DNA of 64,000 nt from Rhizobium sp. Q54 (lineage in GTDB: Bacteria > Bacteroidota > Bacteroidia > Flavobacteriales > Flavobacteriaceae), in contig CALQAH020000005.1 of NCBI GenBank assembly GCA_943328505.2, positions 1-64,000 of the forward strand, in the 5' to 3' direction. The translations under genes were made by a program, and so were the position numbers. Below, piece by piece: positions 1 through 8,207 of the stretch (position 1 is the first letter of the stretch; every line of letters starts with the position of its first letter). A model generated the notes under the pieces. The model was not told the DNA's origin, did no database searches, and saw only the letters and a list, made by a program, of their open reading frames with translations.

Positions 1-85
1 GAGCTGTGAGACGTGAAACTGAATGACCATTTGTTCTTTGAAAATCCATCAAACAAATATAACATTTTTAGAAGCTGAAAGCAAA

Positions 86-101
86 ATGCACTAAAGTGCA
101 T
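86..101. repeat. Short perfect palindrome
   Basis: Seven-base arms ATGCACT and AGTGCAT are separated by AA. No gene is visible at 1-413, so this lies in intergenic DNA or in the 3' untranslated region of a gene outside the window. It could be an operator or a small hairpin. There is no T-run after it, so it is not a terminator by itself. Confidence 0.4.
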
Positions 102-142
102 AGTTTTAACTATTTTTGAGACCAATAAATAGTATTAAGTTA

Positions 143-169
143 AAGCTACACTTTGTTGTAGCTTTTTTT
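143..169 (+). terminator. Rho-independent terminator of an upstream gene outside the window
   Basis: Arms AAGCTACA (143-150) and TGTAGCTT (157-164) enclose a six-base loop and run into a T-tract. It probably ends a plus-strand transcript entering from the left of the window. No coding sequence for that transcript is visible here. Confidence 0.65.
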
Positions 170-206
170 ATGTGTTAAAGTTAAGTTCTAATTACTAAGT
201 TTTTAA

Positions 207-407
207 TAACTTTATACCGTTGGGTGTAATTATTTTTTATGGCTAATTTATACTAAATTGTCACATTGAGCTTGTCGAAATGTATCCTTTTTAATGTCTT
301 CGACAAGCTCAGACCGACATTTTTGTTCTAATTGAATATAAATTTCCAGCAAAAAAATCTATTATTAAAAGATTTTGATTAATTACACCCAATGGGTTAA
401 CTTTATA
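207..407. mobile_element. MITE-like element with terminal inverted repeats and target duplication
   Basis: The left end (217-232, CCGTTGGGTGTAATTA) is matched in reverse complement by the right end (380-396), with 13 perfect inner bases and one mismatch near the tip. The 10-bp direct repeat TAACTTTATA flanks it at 207-216 and 398-407, as expected for a target-site duplication. Inside sits a perfect 13-bp inverted repeat, TGAGCTTGTCGAA (267-279) and its complement (299-311), with a 19-base loop. No open reading frame is present, so it would be non-autonomous. The right flank directly precedes the gene at 423 and may carry its promoter. Confidence 0.6.
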
Positions 408-422
408 TAAAATTTGAAAACA

Positions 423-854
423 ATGAAAAATGTAGTTTTTTTTGGTTTACTCCTACTTTCTCTTTGGGCATGTAGCAATTCGAAGTCTATCGTTAAAAAA
501 TCAACTGGAGTTTCCCAAACTAAAACATCTGACACAATCAGAATTGCAAACAATGAGCTTCAATATGAAATCATTATTATTGATCCGGGATTTAACAATT
601 GGTTTGCCACAAATGCAAGACCTAGAGATTTTTACACACAAACTTTTTTAGAAGGAAAAAATAGCATTTATGTTAGTGAATGGAATAGACGTTTTTTACA
701 ACCCAATAACAACCAAAATATCTACGATATGAAAATAGATTATAATTTCACAACCGATTATGGTTTTGAAGTTAATTACCTACTCTATAATTATTTTATC
801 TATTTTCAAATTAAAAACAAACAACAATTTTCAGGCTTTGCCCCAAGACCATAA
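423..854 (+). CDS. DUF6146 family lipoprotein
   Basis: This is a 143-aa predicted lipoprotein. The N-terminus is a short hydrophobic signal ending in LWAC, a good lipobox with the lipidated cysteine near residue 17. The ATG at 423 is chosen because it gives a proper signal peptide; an in-frame TTG lies three codons upstream. The mature part is rich in Asn, Tyr and Phe and shows no catalytic motif. I recognise it as the DUF6146 family, seen in Flavobacteriaceae; its function is unknown. It is followed after 28 bases by a small membrane protein gene on the same strand, so the two are probably cotranscribed. Confidence 0.75.
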   Translation: MKNVVFFGLLLLSLWACSNSKSIVKKSTGVSQTKTSDTIRIANNELQYEIIIIDPGFNNWFATNARPRDFYTQTFLEGKNSIYVSEWNRRFLQPNNNQNIYDMKIDYNFTTDYGFEVNYLLYNYFIYFQIKNKQQFSGFAPRP

Positions 855-882
855 AAATGTATCTTTGTGCTGAATTAAAACT

Positions 883-1215
883 ATGGGGAATTTTAAACAA
901 CGCTGGAACATTAAATCAAATTGGCAATTGGTCGTTATAGTTATTGTTTTTGCTCTAACAGGAACGACTTCTTCCATTTTATCTAAACCAATATTAACAT
1001 TTATTGGCATTGCAAAAGAAGATGTTTCTGTATGGGTTTATTATCCATCATATATCTTATTAATTTTACCCGTTTATCAAATTCTATTAGTTTCCTTTGG
1101 ATTTGTTTTTGGTCAATTTACATTCTTTTGGGAATTTGAAAAAAAAATGTTGCGAAGTTTAAAACTTGGTTTTATTGCCAATTGGTTAGATAAAAACAGA
1201 AAAAGGAACTCCTAA
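883..1215 (+). CDS. DUF6787 family small membrane protein
   Basis: The product is a 110-aa protein with two predicted membrane helices (about residues 17-37 and 52-77) and a basic C-terminal tail. The N-terminal FKQRW and SNWQL segments resemble the DUF6787 family of Flavobacteriaceae, recognised from memory. No function is known. It follows the DUF6146 lipoprotein closely, suggesting a two-gene unit. A hairpin at 1203-1224 overlaps its stop codon. Confidence 0.75.
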   Translation: MGNFKQRWNIKSNWQLVVIVIVFALTGTTSSILSKPILTFIGIAKEDVSVWVYYPSYILLILPVYQILLVSFGFVFGQFTFFWEFEKKMLRSLKLGFIANWLDKNRKRNS

Positions 1216-1224
1216 AAGTTCCTT
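1203..1224 (+). terminator. Hairpin overlapping a stop codon, possible terminator
   Basis: Arms AAGGAACT and AGTTCCTT enclose a six-base loop that contains the TAA stop of the preceding gene. The following tract is only TTCTTCC, so termination would be weak. Confidence 0.35.
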
Positions 1225-1264
1225 CTTCCATCAAAAATCAATCTATAGACTAATTAAATTACTA

Positions 1265-1939
1265 TTATTTTTTTTCTTGTTTAATCAAATTAAAAAAATC
1301 ATTTCTATTTTCTTTTTCGTTAAATATGCCGCCATATTGAATGGTGGATGTAAAACTGCTTTCATCCTGAATTCCTCTACTTGAAACACACAAATGTTTC
1401 GCTTCCATCACTACCATAACACTATCCGTTTCTAAAACCGTTTTCAATTCGTTAAAGATTTGCATAATCAATCGTTCCTGTACCTGTGGTCGACGGGAAT
1501 AGTAATCCAAAATGCGATTCAATTTGGATAACCCGATAACTTTACCGCTAGAAACATAACCAATATGAGCATGACCAATGATTGGCAAAAAATGATGCTC
1601 ACAAGTAGAATTAAAACTGATACTGGCTTCAACCAACATTTTATCATAATGATAGGCATTTTCAAAAACTGACATCTTGGGTTTGTTTTTTGGGTCTAAT
1701 CCAGAAAAAATTTCCTGAATAAACATTTTAGCAACACGATGTGGAGTACCATTTAAACTGTCGTCCGTTAAATCCAAACCTAAATCTTCCATTATTAAAC
1801 GAAAATGGTTTTCAATAGAAACCATTTTTTGAGCATCCGATTTAATAAAAGCATCTGGCCTAAGTGGCGTTTCAGCAGAAGTCATTTGATGATTGTCACC
1901 AATTTGATCAAATATTTCTTTTTCAATTGTAGTGTTCAT
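1265..1939 (-). CDS. folE: GTP cyclohydrolase I, type FolE1
   Basis: FolE converts GTP to 7,8-dihydroneopterin triphosphate, the first step of tetrahydrofolate synthesis, in the cytosol. The 224-aa length fits the family. The zinc ligands are visible as Cys113 and His116 in TCEHHF and Cys184 in CVSSRG. The substrate-binding GLSKLNR and RRPQVQERL stretches are intact. The start at 1939 is an ATG preceded by TTTGTATTTTTG on the same strand. It is a monocistronic gene, divergent from the ABC ATPase gene. No folate-pathway partner lies in the window. Confidence 0.97.
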   Translation of the reverse strand: MNTTIEKEIFDQIGDNHQMTSAETPLRPDAFIKSDAQKMVSIENHFRLIMEDLGLDLTDDSLNGTPHRVAKMFIQEIFSGLDPKNKPKMSVFENAYHYDKMLVEASISFNSTCEHHFLPIIGHAHIGYVSSGKVIGLSKLNRILDYYSRRPQVQERLIMQIFNELKTVLETDSVMVVMEAKHLCVSSRGIQDESSFTSTIQYGGIFNEKENRNDFFNLIKQEKK

Positions 1940-1961
1940 AAGAATATATTATTTTGTTTAA

Positions 1962-1973
1962 CAAAAATACAAA
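1962..1973 (-). promoter_or_regulatory. Putative folE promoter, composite -7 motif
   Basis: On the minus strand the sequence is TTTG followed by TATTTTTG, matching the Bacteroidota -7 consensus TAnnTTTG, 22 bases before the folE start. I see no clear -33 element. Confidence 0.45.
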
Positions 1974-2055
1974 ATAATTAAACAAAAAATCGTGGAATAG
2001 AATTTTAATTTGATAACGCTATAAAAAAAATTGATATCAATTCGAAATAGCAAAA

Positions 2056-2071
2056 TACTTTGTTACTTTGT
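2056..2071 (+). promoter_or_regulatory. Putative promoter of the ABC ATPase gene, 8-bp direct repeat
   Basis: Two perfect copies of TACTTTGT stand side by side, so TTTG recurs at an 8-bp period and ends 14 bases before the ATG at 2085. The second copy resembles TAnnTTTG with one mismatch. Confidence 0.4.
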
Positions 2072-2084
2072 AAAAAATACACTC

Positions 2085-2747
2085 ATGATTATTGCAAAAA
2101 ATATTCAGAAGAATTATGATAAACTCAAAGTTTTAAAAGGCGTTGATATTCATATAAACAAAGGCGAAATTGTTTCGATTGTCGGCGCTTCTGGAGCCGG
2201 AAAAACAACACTACTTCAAATTTTAGGAACTTTAGATACTCCATCAAAAGACGCTTTAACCACTTTGGAAATTAATGGTGAGAATCTTTTAAAAATGAAA
2301 GACAAAGAAATGTCTCGATTTAGAAATTTGCATTTGGGATTTATTTTTCAATTTCATCAATTACTCCCTGAATTTACAGCCTTGGAAAATGTTTGTATTC
2401 CTGCATATATTGCTGGTAAAGAAAAATCAGCAACCGAAGTTGAAGCAAAACGATTATTGGATTATTTGGGTTTAACTGAACGAATTCATCATAAACCTAA
2501 TGAACTTTCGGGTGGGGAACAACAACGAGTAGCAGTAGCCCGTGCTTTAATCAACAAACCTTCCGTCATTTTTGCAGATGAACCTTCTGGAAATTTAGAT
2601 ACTGTTTCAGCTGAAAATTTACATCAATTGTTTTTTAAGTTGCGTGATGAATTTGGACAAACATTTGTTATTGTTACCCACAACGAAGACTTAGCCAACA
2701 TGGCTGATAGAAAATTGGTAATGATGGATGGCAAAATTTGCAACTAA
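2085..2747 (+). CDS. ABC transporter ATP-binding protein, LolD/MacB type
   Basis: This 220-aa ABC ATPase has Walker A GASGAGKT at residues 34-41, the signature LSGGEQQ, and Walker B ending in DEPSGNLD. The EPSGNLD sequence and overall size place it in the LolD/MacB/FtsE group that powers lipoprotein release or export permeases. The ATG at 2085 is preferred over a longer reading because the family starts directly before the first beta strand. No permease is adjacent: the next gene, three bases downstream, is a TIGR02757 protein. The permease must be elsewhere if this is LolD. The substrate is unproven. Confidence 0.85.
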   Translation: MIIAKNIQKNYDKLKVLKGVDIHINKGEIVSIVGASGAGKTTLLQILGTLDTPSKDALTTLEINGENLLKMKDKEMSRFRNLHLGFIFQFHQLLPEFTALENVCIPAYIAGKEKSATEVEAKRLLDYLGLTERIHHKPNELSGGEQQRVAVARALINKPSVIFADEPSGNLDTVSAENLHQLFFKLRDEFGQTFVIVTHNEDLANMADRKLVMMDGKICN

Positions 2748-2749
2748 AA

Positions 2750-3514
2750 ATGACAAATTCTGAACTCAAAGAATTTCTTGACGAAAAAGTAACCTTGTAC
2801 AATAACCCAAAATTTATTGAAAGTGATCCAATTCAAATCCCAAAGCAATTTTCATTAAAAGAAGATATTGAAATTGCTGGTTTTCTGACCGCAACAATTG
2901 CGTGGGGAAATCGAAAAATGATTATAAGTAATGCCAATAAATTAATGAATTTCATGGGAAATTCTCCCTATGATTTTGTTATGGATCATGAATCTCATCA
3001 TTTGGAAAAACTATCTCCTTTTGTACATCGTACATTTAATGGAGATGATTGCAAAACATTTATACAAGCATTGCAAAACATTTACAAAAATTACAATGGA
3101 TTAGAAGATGTTTTTACAATGCATCAAAACGAAAATTCAATGCAAAATAGTATTTCTGAGTTTAAAAAAATATTCTTTGAAACACAACATCTTCAACGAA
3201 CAACGAAACATATTTCGGATCCTAATAATGGTTCCGCGGCAAAAAGAATCAACATGTATTTGCGTTGGATGATACGTAATGACAATAAAGGTGTTGACTT
3301 TGGAATTTGGAAAAGCATTTCACCGAGTAAACTTTCTTGCCCATTAGATGTTCATTCAGGGAATGTAGCTCGAAAATTAGGATTGCTTTCTAGAAAACAA
3401 AATGATGGTAAAGCGCTTCTAGAATTGGATACCAACCTCAGAAAAATGGATGCCACCGATCCTGTAAAATATGATTTTGCATTGTTTGGTTTGGGTGTTT
3501 TTGAAGGGTTTTAG
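2750..3514 (+). CDS. TIGR02757 family protein
   Basis: This 254-aa soluble protein belongs to the TIGR02757 family, widespread in Bacteroidota. The FLTATIAWGNRK and DVHSGNVARKLG segments are recognisable. The C-terminal half, with a DxHxG-containing region, is reminiscent of helix-hairpin-helix DNA glycosylase folds, but I cannot establish an activity from sequence. ATG 2750 is used; it lies two bases after the stop of the ABC ATPase gene, so the pair is likely cotranscribed. Confidence 0.75.
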   Translation: MTNSELKEFLDEKVTLYNNPKFIESDPIQIPKQFSLKEDIEIAGFLTATIAWGNRKMIISNANKLMNFMGNSPYDFVMDHESHHLEKLSPFVHRTFNGDDCKTFIQALQNIYKNYNGLEDVFTMHQNENSMQNSISEFKKIFFETQHLQRTTKHISDPNNGSAAKRINMYLRWMIRNDNKGVDFGIWKSISPSKLSCPLDVHSGNVARKLGLLSRKQNDGKALLELDTNLRKMDATDPVKYDFALFGLGVFEGF

Positions 3515-3554
3515 CAACCGTATTACTTCATACATTCCTTAGTTTGAAATTTCG

Positions 3555-3562
3555 TACCTTTG
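3555..3562 (+). promoter_or_regulatory. Putative -7 promoter element of the helicase gene
   Basis: TACCTTTG matches TAnnTTTG and ends 17 bases before the ATG at 3580. Another TTTG lies 16 bases upstream (3543-3546). Confidence 0.45.
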
Positions 3563-3579
3563 CCCAAATTACAAGTAAA

Positions 3580-4923
3580 ATGAGCACTTTCGAACAGTTT
3601 AATCTACCTATATCGCTACAAAAAGCAGTGGATGCAATTGGGTTAACAACCCCAACTCCTATCCAAGAAAAATCATTTTCAGTGATTATGTCAGGTAGAG
3701 ATATGATGGGGATTGCACAAACTGGAACTGGAAAAACTTTTGCCTATTTATTACCATTACTTAAACAATGGAAATTTGTTGCCACTGATACACCAAGAGT
3801 AATGATTTTAGTACCAACGAGAGAATTGGTAGTTCAAGTTGCTGGTGAAGTTGAAAAATTAACCGAATTCATGTCCGTTAGAACCCTTGGAGTTTATGGA
3901 GGCGTAAACATCAATACACAAAAAACATCTGTTTATCAAGGTGTTGATATACTTGTTGGAACGCCAGGACGAATTATGGATTTGGCGTTAGACAATGTGA
4001 TTCGGTTTGATAGTTTGCAAAAATTAGTCATTGATGAATTTGACGAAATGTTGAATTTAGGATTTCGTTCACAAGTTACTTCCATTTTATCCATGTTGAA
4101 GAACAAGCGTCAAAACATACTTTTCTCGGCAACAATGACAGAAGAAGTAGATGAAATGTTAGAAGATTATTTTGAAATGCCTGAAGAAGTTTCTTTGGCA
4201 AAATCAGGAACTCCATTAGAAAAAATAGAGCAATTTGGGTATTTAACCCCTAATTTTTTGACAAAAATAAATTTGATTATTGAATTGTTGAAAGACGATA
4301 AACTAGAACGCGTTTTGGTTTTCATCAACAACAAAAAAACTGCCGATTTAGTAGCAGAAAAATTGGATGAAGTTTACCCTGATCAATTTGGAGTAATCCA
4401 TTCCAACAAATCGCAAAACTATCGATTAAATACAATGGCAGCATTTCAAAATGGCGAGATTAGAGGAATTGTAACTACTGATGTGATGGCTAGAGGTTTG
4501 GATATTTCAGACATATCGCATGTTATCAATATGGAATTTCCTGAAATTTCGGAGCAATATGTTCACAGAATTGGTAGAACAGGTCGTGCCGATAAATCTG
4601 GAATTGCAATTAGTTTTATCAGTCCAAAAGAACAAGAAATTCAAATTGAAGCTGAACTTCTAATGGAAAAAGAAATTGAATTTTTACCACTGCCTGAAGA
4701 AGTTGAAATTTCAGAAAAATTACTTCCTTTTGAAAAAGATAAAAAGGAAATTAAATATTCTATAAAAAGACCCAAACTTGAAGGAGGAGAAGCTTTTCAT
4801 GAAAAATCGAAAAAGAATAAAAAAGTAAATCTAGGTGGTCCATCGAAAACTAAGAAAAAAGTATCGAGTTCTGTCAATAGAAATATTTTAAAAACAAGAG
4901 ACGCCAAAAGAAAAAAGAAATAA
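3580..4923 (+). CDS. DEAD-box-type ATP-dependent RNA helicase
   Basis: This 447-aa helicase unwinds RNA duplexes, probably in ribosome assembly or RNA turnover. The order of motifs is standard: Q-motif near residues 24-30 (TPTPIQ), Walker A AQTGTGKT (46-53), PTREL, TPGR, motif II near residue 152, SAT, and C-terminal RGLDI and HRIGRTGR. Motif II reads DEFD rather than DEAD. After the helicase core there is a Lys-rich tail of about 60 residues, a likely RNA-binding extension. ATG 3580 is used because the conserved MSTFEQF start follows a good -7 box; an upstream in-frame start would add an unrelated 12 residues. Confidence 0.92.
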   Translation: MSTFEQFNLPISLQKAVDAIGLTTPTPIQEKSFSVIMSGRDMMGIAQTGTGKTFAYLLPLLKQWKFVATDTPRVMILVPTRELVVQVAGEVEKLTEFMSVRTLGVYGGVNINTQKTSVYQGVDILVGTPGRIMDLALDNVIRFDSLQKLVIDEFDEMLNLGFRSQVTSILSMLKNKRQNILFSATMTEEVDEMLEDYFEMPEEVSLAKSGTPLEKIEQFGYLTPNFLTKINLIIELLKDDKLERVLVFINNKKTADLVAEKLDEVYPDQFGVIHSNKSQNYRLNTMAAFQNGEIRGIVTTDVMARGLDISDISHVINMEFPEISEQYVHRIGRTGRADKSGIAISFISPKEQEIQIEAELLMEKEIEFLPLPEEVEISEKLLPFEKDKKEIKYSIKRPKLEGGEAFHEKSKKNKKVNLGGPSKTKKKVSSSVNRNILKTRDAKRKKK

Positions 4924-4955
4924 TTGGTAATTGGTACTTGATAATTGGCAATTGA
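4921..4955. repeat. Degenerate 7-bp tandem repeat
   Basis: Five units follow TAATTGG: two exact copies, TACTTGA, TAATTGG, CAATTGA. The first unit begins in the TAA stop codon of the helicase gene. No gene lies between here and 5027. Confidence 0.5.
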
Positions 4956-5026
4956 TTGTTATTTTTGAACATTAAAACAACGGAACTCCACCGAATATAA
5001 AAACTTGTGAAGTAAACTTTAAATAA

Positions 5027-6955
5027 ATGCAATTCAAACACCCAGAAATCCTTTATTTTCTTTTCTTACTGATTATCCCAATTCTGGTACATTTGTTTCA
5101 ATTACGACGTTTTAAAAAGGAATATTTTACCAATGTTCAATTCCTAAAAGAACTTTCCATACAAACCAGAAAAAGCTCAAAACTTAAAAAATGGTTGTTA
5201 CTTTGCACTCGATTATTACTTTTAACTTTCTTGATTTTAGCGTTTGCACAACCCTTTTTTACAGCAAAAGAAAGTAAAAAAGCAACTAATGAAATGTACA
5301 TCATTTTGGACAATTCATTCAGTATGCAAGCCAAAGGAAAAAAAGGCGAGTTACTTAAAAGAGCCGTTCAAGACTTGTTAGAACACACTCCTGAAACTCA
5401 AAATTTTTCATTGATAACCAATTCTGATAATTATTGGAATACCGATATTAAAACAATTCAAAAAGAGTTACAAAACTTAAAATACAGTGCCAATTCATTT
5501 CAATTAGATAACCTTTTAGCGAAAGTAAATGCACGAAAATCAGCCTTTAATAAAGATATTATTGTCATTACCGATGCTGTTGGTTTAGAAGAAAAGCAAC
5601 TCAAAAATTTCCATAAAGACGACAATGTATATTTCATCACTCCAAAAGCGGAGCAAAAAAATAACGTTTCCATCGATAGTGTTTACATTAACCAAACCAT
5701 GGATAATTTCTATGAAATTGGCGTAAAATTATCGGCGAATGGCGAAGATTTTAATGCAGTACCTATTGCATTGTACAACAACAATAAACTTACAGCCAAG
5801 ACATTAGTGAGTTTTGAGCAACAAAATAAAATCGTAAATTTCACAATACCAAAAGCTGATTTTCACGGTTATGTTTCCATCGTTGATAAAGGATTATCTT
5901 ATGACAACATCTATTACTTTAGTATTTCAAAACCTGAGAAAGTAAATGTAATAAGTATTGGAGCAAACGAAAAAAGTAATTTCCTTTCCCGAATTTATTC
6001 ACTTGAAGAATTCAATTTTAACAATTTTGAATTAACAAGTTTAGATTATAATCTACTCGAAAAACAAGATGCTATTGTTTTAAATGAAATTAAAGACATT
6101 CCGCAAGCATTACAAACTACTTTAAAAAGTTTTGTAGCAAAAGGCGGCAATTTAATTGTCATTCCATCTCTAGAAAGTAATGTTGCCAATGTGAATTCAT
6201 TCCTAAGCAATTATGGAACCATTCAATTGAAGACACTTGTAAACAAAGATAAAAAAGTAACCAAAATCAATTTTAATCATCCATTATTCAATACTGTTTT
6301 TGAGAAAAAAATTGATAATTTTCAATATCCAATCAATAAAAACTCGTTTATTTTAACTAGCAATTTGCCATCCATTTTAACGTATGATGATCAAAGTTCG
6401 TTTTTGACTTCAATACAAAATGGAATTTCATCCGTTTATGTTTTTGCTGCACCTATTAATAAAGAAAATAGTAATTTTCAGAACTCACCTTTAATTGTTC
6501 CTACGTTTTACAATATGGCGCAAAGTAGTCAAAGAACTGGTGTGAATGCTATAATTATTGGCGAAAACCAACCCTATATCGTGGATGCCTTAGTAACAAA
6601 AGACGAAATTGTAACCGTAAAAAACACTACCGAAAAATTCATTCCTGTTCAACAAATACTGAATACCAAAGTTAAAATGACTTTTAACGAAAACCCGGTT
6701 GAAGCTGGAAATTTCGGAATATTCAATTCAGATCGATTGGTTCAAAACATCAGTTTTAATTATAATAGAACCGAAAGTAATTTGACTTTAATCAATGAAA
6801 GTGTTCTTTCGGATTATACTATTAGTAACGATATTGAAACCGTTTTTAATACCATACAAACTGATAGAACCGATACGCAAATCTGGAAATGGTTTGTTAT
6901 CTTTACATTACTTTTTATAGCATTGGAATTACTCATTCAAAAATTTGTAAAATGA
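5027..6955 (+). CDS. BatA/vWA domain membrane protein
   Basis: This 642-aa protein has the N-terminal BatA domain (two membrane segments, about residues 8-25 and 56-76), then a von Willebrand A fold with a MIDAS-like DxSxS motif at residues 95-99 (DNSFS), and a C-terminal membrane helix near 620-637. Most of the chain would be periplasmic. Proteins of this type are common in Bacteroidota and often resemble Bat aerotolerance components, but the other bat genes are absent here. Its TGA stop overlaps the ATG of the next gene (ATGA), so the two are translationally coupled. Confidence 0.82.
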   Translation: MQFKHPEILYFLFLLIIPILVHLFQLRRFKKEYFTNVQFLKELSIQTRKSSKLKKWLLLCTRLLLLTFLILAFAQPFFTAKESKKATNEMYIILDNSFSMQAKGKKGELLKRAVQDLLEHTPETQNFSLITNSDNYWNTDIKTIQKELQNLKYSANSFQLDNLLAKVNARKSAFNKDIIVITDAVGLEEKQLKNFHKDDNVYFITPKAEQKNNVSIDSVYINQTMDNFYEIGVKLSANGEDFNAVPIALYNNNKLTAKTLVSFEQQNKIVNFTIPKADFHGYVSIVDKGLSYDNIYYFSISKPEKVNVISIGANEKSNFLSRIYSLEEFNFNNFELTSLDYNLLEKQDAIVLNEIKDIPQALQTTLKSFVAKGGNLIVIPSLESNVANVNSFLSNYGTIQLKTLVNKDKKVTKINFNHPLFNTVFEKKIDNFQYPINKNSFILTSNLPSILTYDDQSSFLTSIQNGISSVYVFAAPINKENSNFQNSPLIVPTFYNMAQSSQRTGVNAIIIGENQPYIVDALVTKDEIVTVKNTTEKFIPVQQILNTKVKMTFNENPVEAGNFGIFNSDRLVQNISFNYNRTESNLTLINESVLSDYTISNDIETVFNTIQTDRTDTQIWKWFVIFTLLFIALELLIQKFVK

Positions 6956-8205
6956 ACCTAATTATCCGAACTGCAAGAATTATTGACTCAAAAAGTCCTT
7001 TTCATAATCAAATTGTGGATGTAAAAATTACCAATGGAACTATTGAAAAAATTGGTAACCAACTTCAAAATTCTGATAACTATCAAGAAATAAAAATTGA
7101 CAACTTACACCTCTCACAAGGTTGGTTTGACACAAGTGTTTCTTTAGGAGAACCTGGATTTGAAGATCGTGAAACCATACAAAACGGTTTGGATGTTGCA
7201 GCCAAAAGTGGGTTTACAGGTATTGCATTACAACCCAACTCCTATCCTATTATTGACAATCAATCACAGGTACATTTTGTAAAACAAAAAGCGATTAAAT
7301 CAGCAACCGATTTATATCCCATTGGAGCTTTAACCAAAGGTAGTGAAGGCAAAGATATGGCGGAACTTTTTGATATGAAAAATGCTGGGGCAATAGCTTT
7401 TGGGGATTATAATAAAAATATTTCGAATGCAAATTTGATGAAAATTGGTCTTCAATATGTTCAAGATTTTGACGGCTTGGTGATTGCCTTTTGCCAAGAC
7501 GAAACCATAAAGGGAAGCGGTGTTGCCAATGAAGGAGTTGTTTCCACACGATTGGGATTGAAAGGAATTCCGAATTTAGCTGAAGAAATTATATTGGCGA
7601 GAAACTTATTTTTATTAGAATATACTGGTGGGAAATTGCATATTCCAACCCTTTCTACAGCAAAATCGGTGAGTTTAATTAAAGAAGCTAAGGCAAAAGG
7701 ATTACAAGTGACTTGTAGCGTTGCGGTGCATCATTTGGTTTTGACCGATGAAACATTAGAAGGATTTGACACGCGCTATAAAGTTACGCCACCATTACGA
7801 ACGGAAGCAGACAGAAAAGCTTTGTTAGCTGGAATTTTAGACAACACAATTGATTGTATCACTTCAGATCATAATCCGTTGGATGTTGAAAACAAAAAAA
7901 TGGAATTTGACTTGGCTAAAAATGGAACCATTGGTCTAGAAAGTGCTTTTGGCTCCTTACAAACTGTCTTACCTTTGGAAAAAATAATTGATAAATTAAC
8001 TTTTGGAAAAACCATTTTCGGATTAGAAAATCAGAATATTCAAGAAGGAAATTCAGCCAATATTACTCTGTTTTTAACCGAAGACAAATGGAATTTTAGC
8101 AAAGAAGCTATTCTTTCTAAATCAAAAAACTCTGCTTTTTTGGGTCATGAAATGAAAGGAAAAGCGGTTGGGATTTACAATAAAGGAAAATTAATTTTAG
8201 CATAA
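6952..8205 (+). CDS. Dihydroorotase-like protein lacking metal ligands
   Basis: This 417-aa protein has the full amidohydrolase fold of class I dihydroorotases (PyrC), the enzyme of pyrimidine synthesis. The signature expected to read HxH-L-R-E-P-G is here S62-V-S64-L-G-E-P-G, so both zinc histidines and the substrate-binding arginine are replaced. The later ligand in the usual H-x-x-H-V-S-T stretch is Thr233 (HIPTLST). Asp306 in SDHNP is kept. It is therefore probably catalytically inactive, comparable to the pseudo-dihydroorotases that scaffold aspartate transcarbamoylase in some bacteria. ATG 6952 overlaps the stop of the vWA gene. Automated annotation would probably call it dihydroorotase. 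Confidence 0.85.
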   Translation: MNLIIRTARIIDSKSPFHNQIVDVKITNGTIEKIGNQLQNSDNYQEIKIDNLHLSQGWFDTSVSLGEPGFEDRETIQNGLDVAAKSGFTGIALQPNSYPIIDNQSQVHFVKQKAIKSATDLYPIGALTKGSEGKDMAELFDMKNAGAIAFGDYNKNISNANLMKIGLQYVQDFDGLVIAFCQDETIKGSGVANEGVVSTRLGLKGIPNLAEEIILARNLFLLEYTGGKLHIPTLSTAKSVSLIKEAKAKGLQVTCSVAVHHLVLTDETLEGFDTRYKVTPPLRTEADRKALLAGILDNTIDCITSDHNPLDVENKKMEFDLAKNGTIGLESAFGSLQTVLPLEKIIDKLTFGKTIFGLENQNIQEGNSANITLFLTEDKWNFSKEAILSKSKNSAFLGHEMKGKAVGIYNKGKLILA

Positions 8206-8207
8206 AT

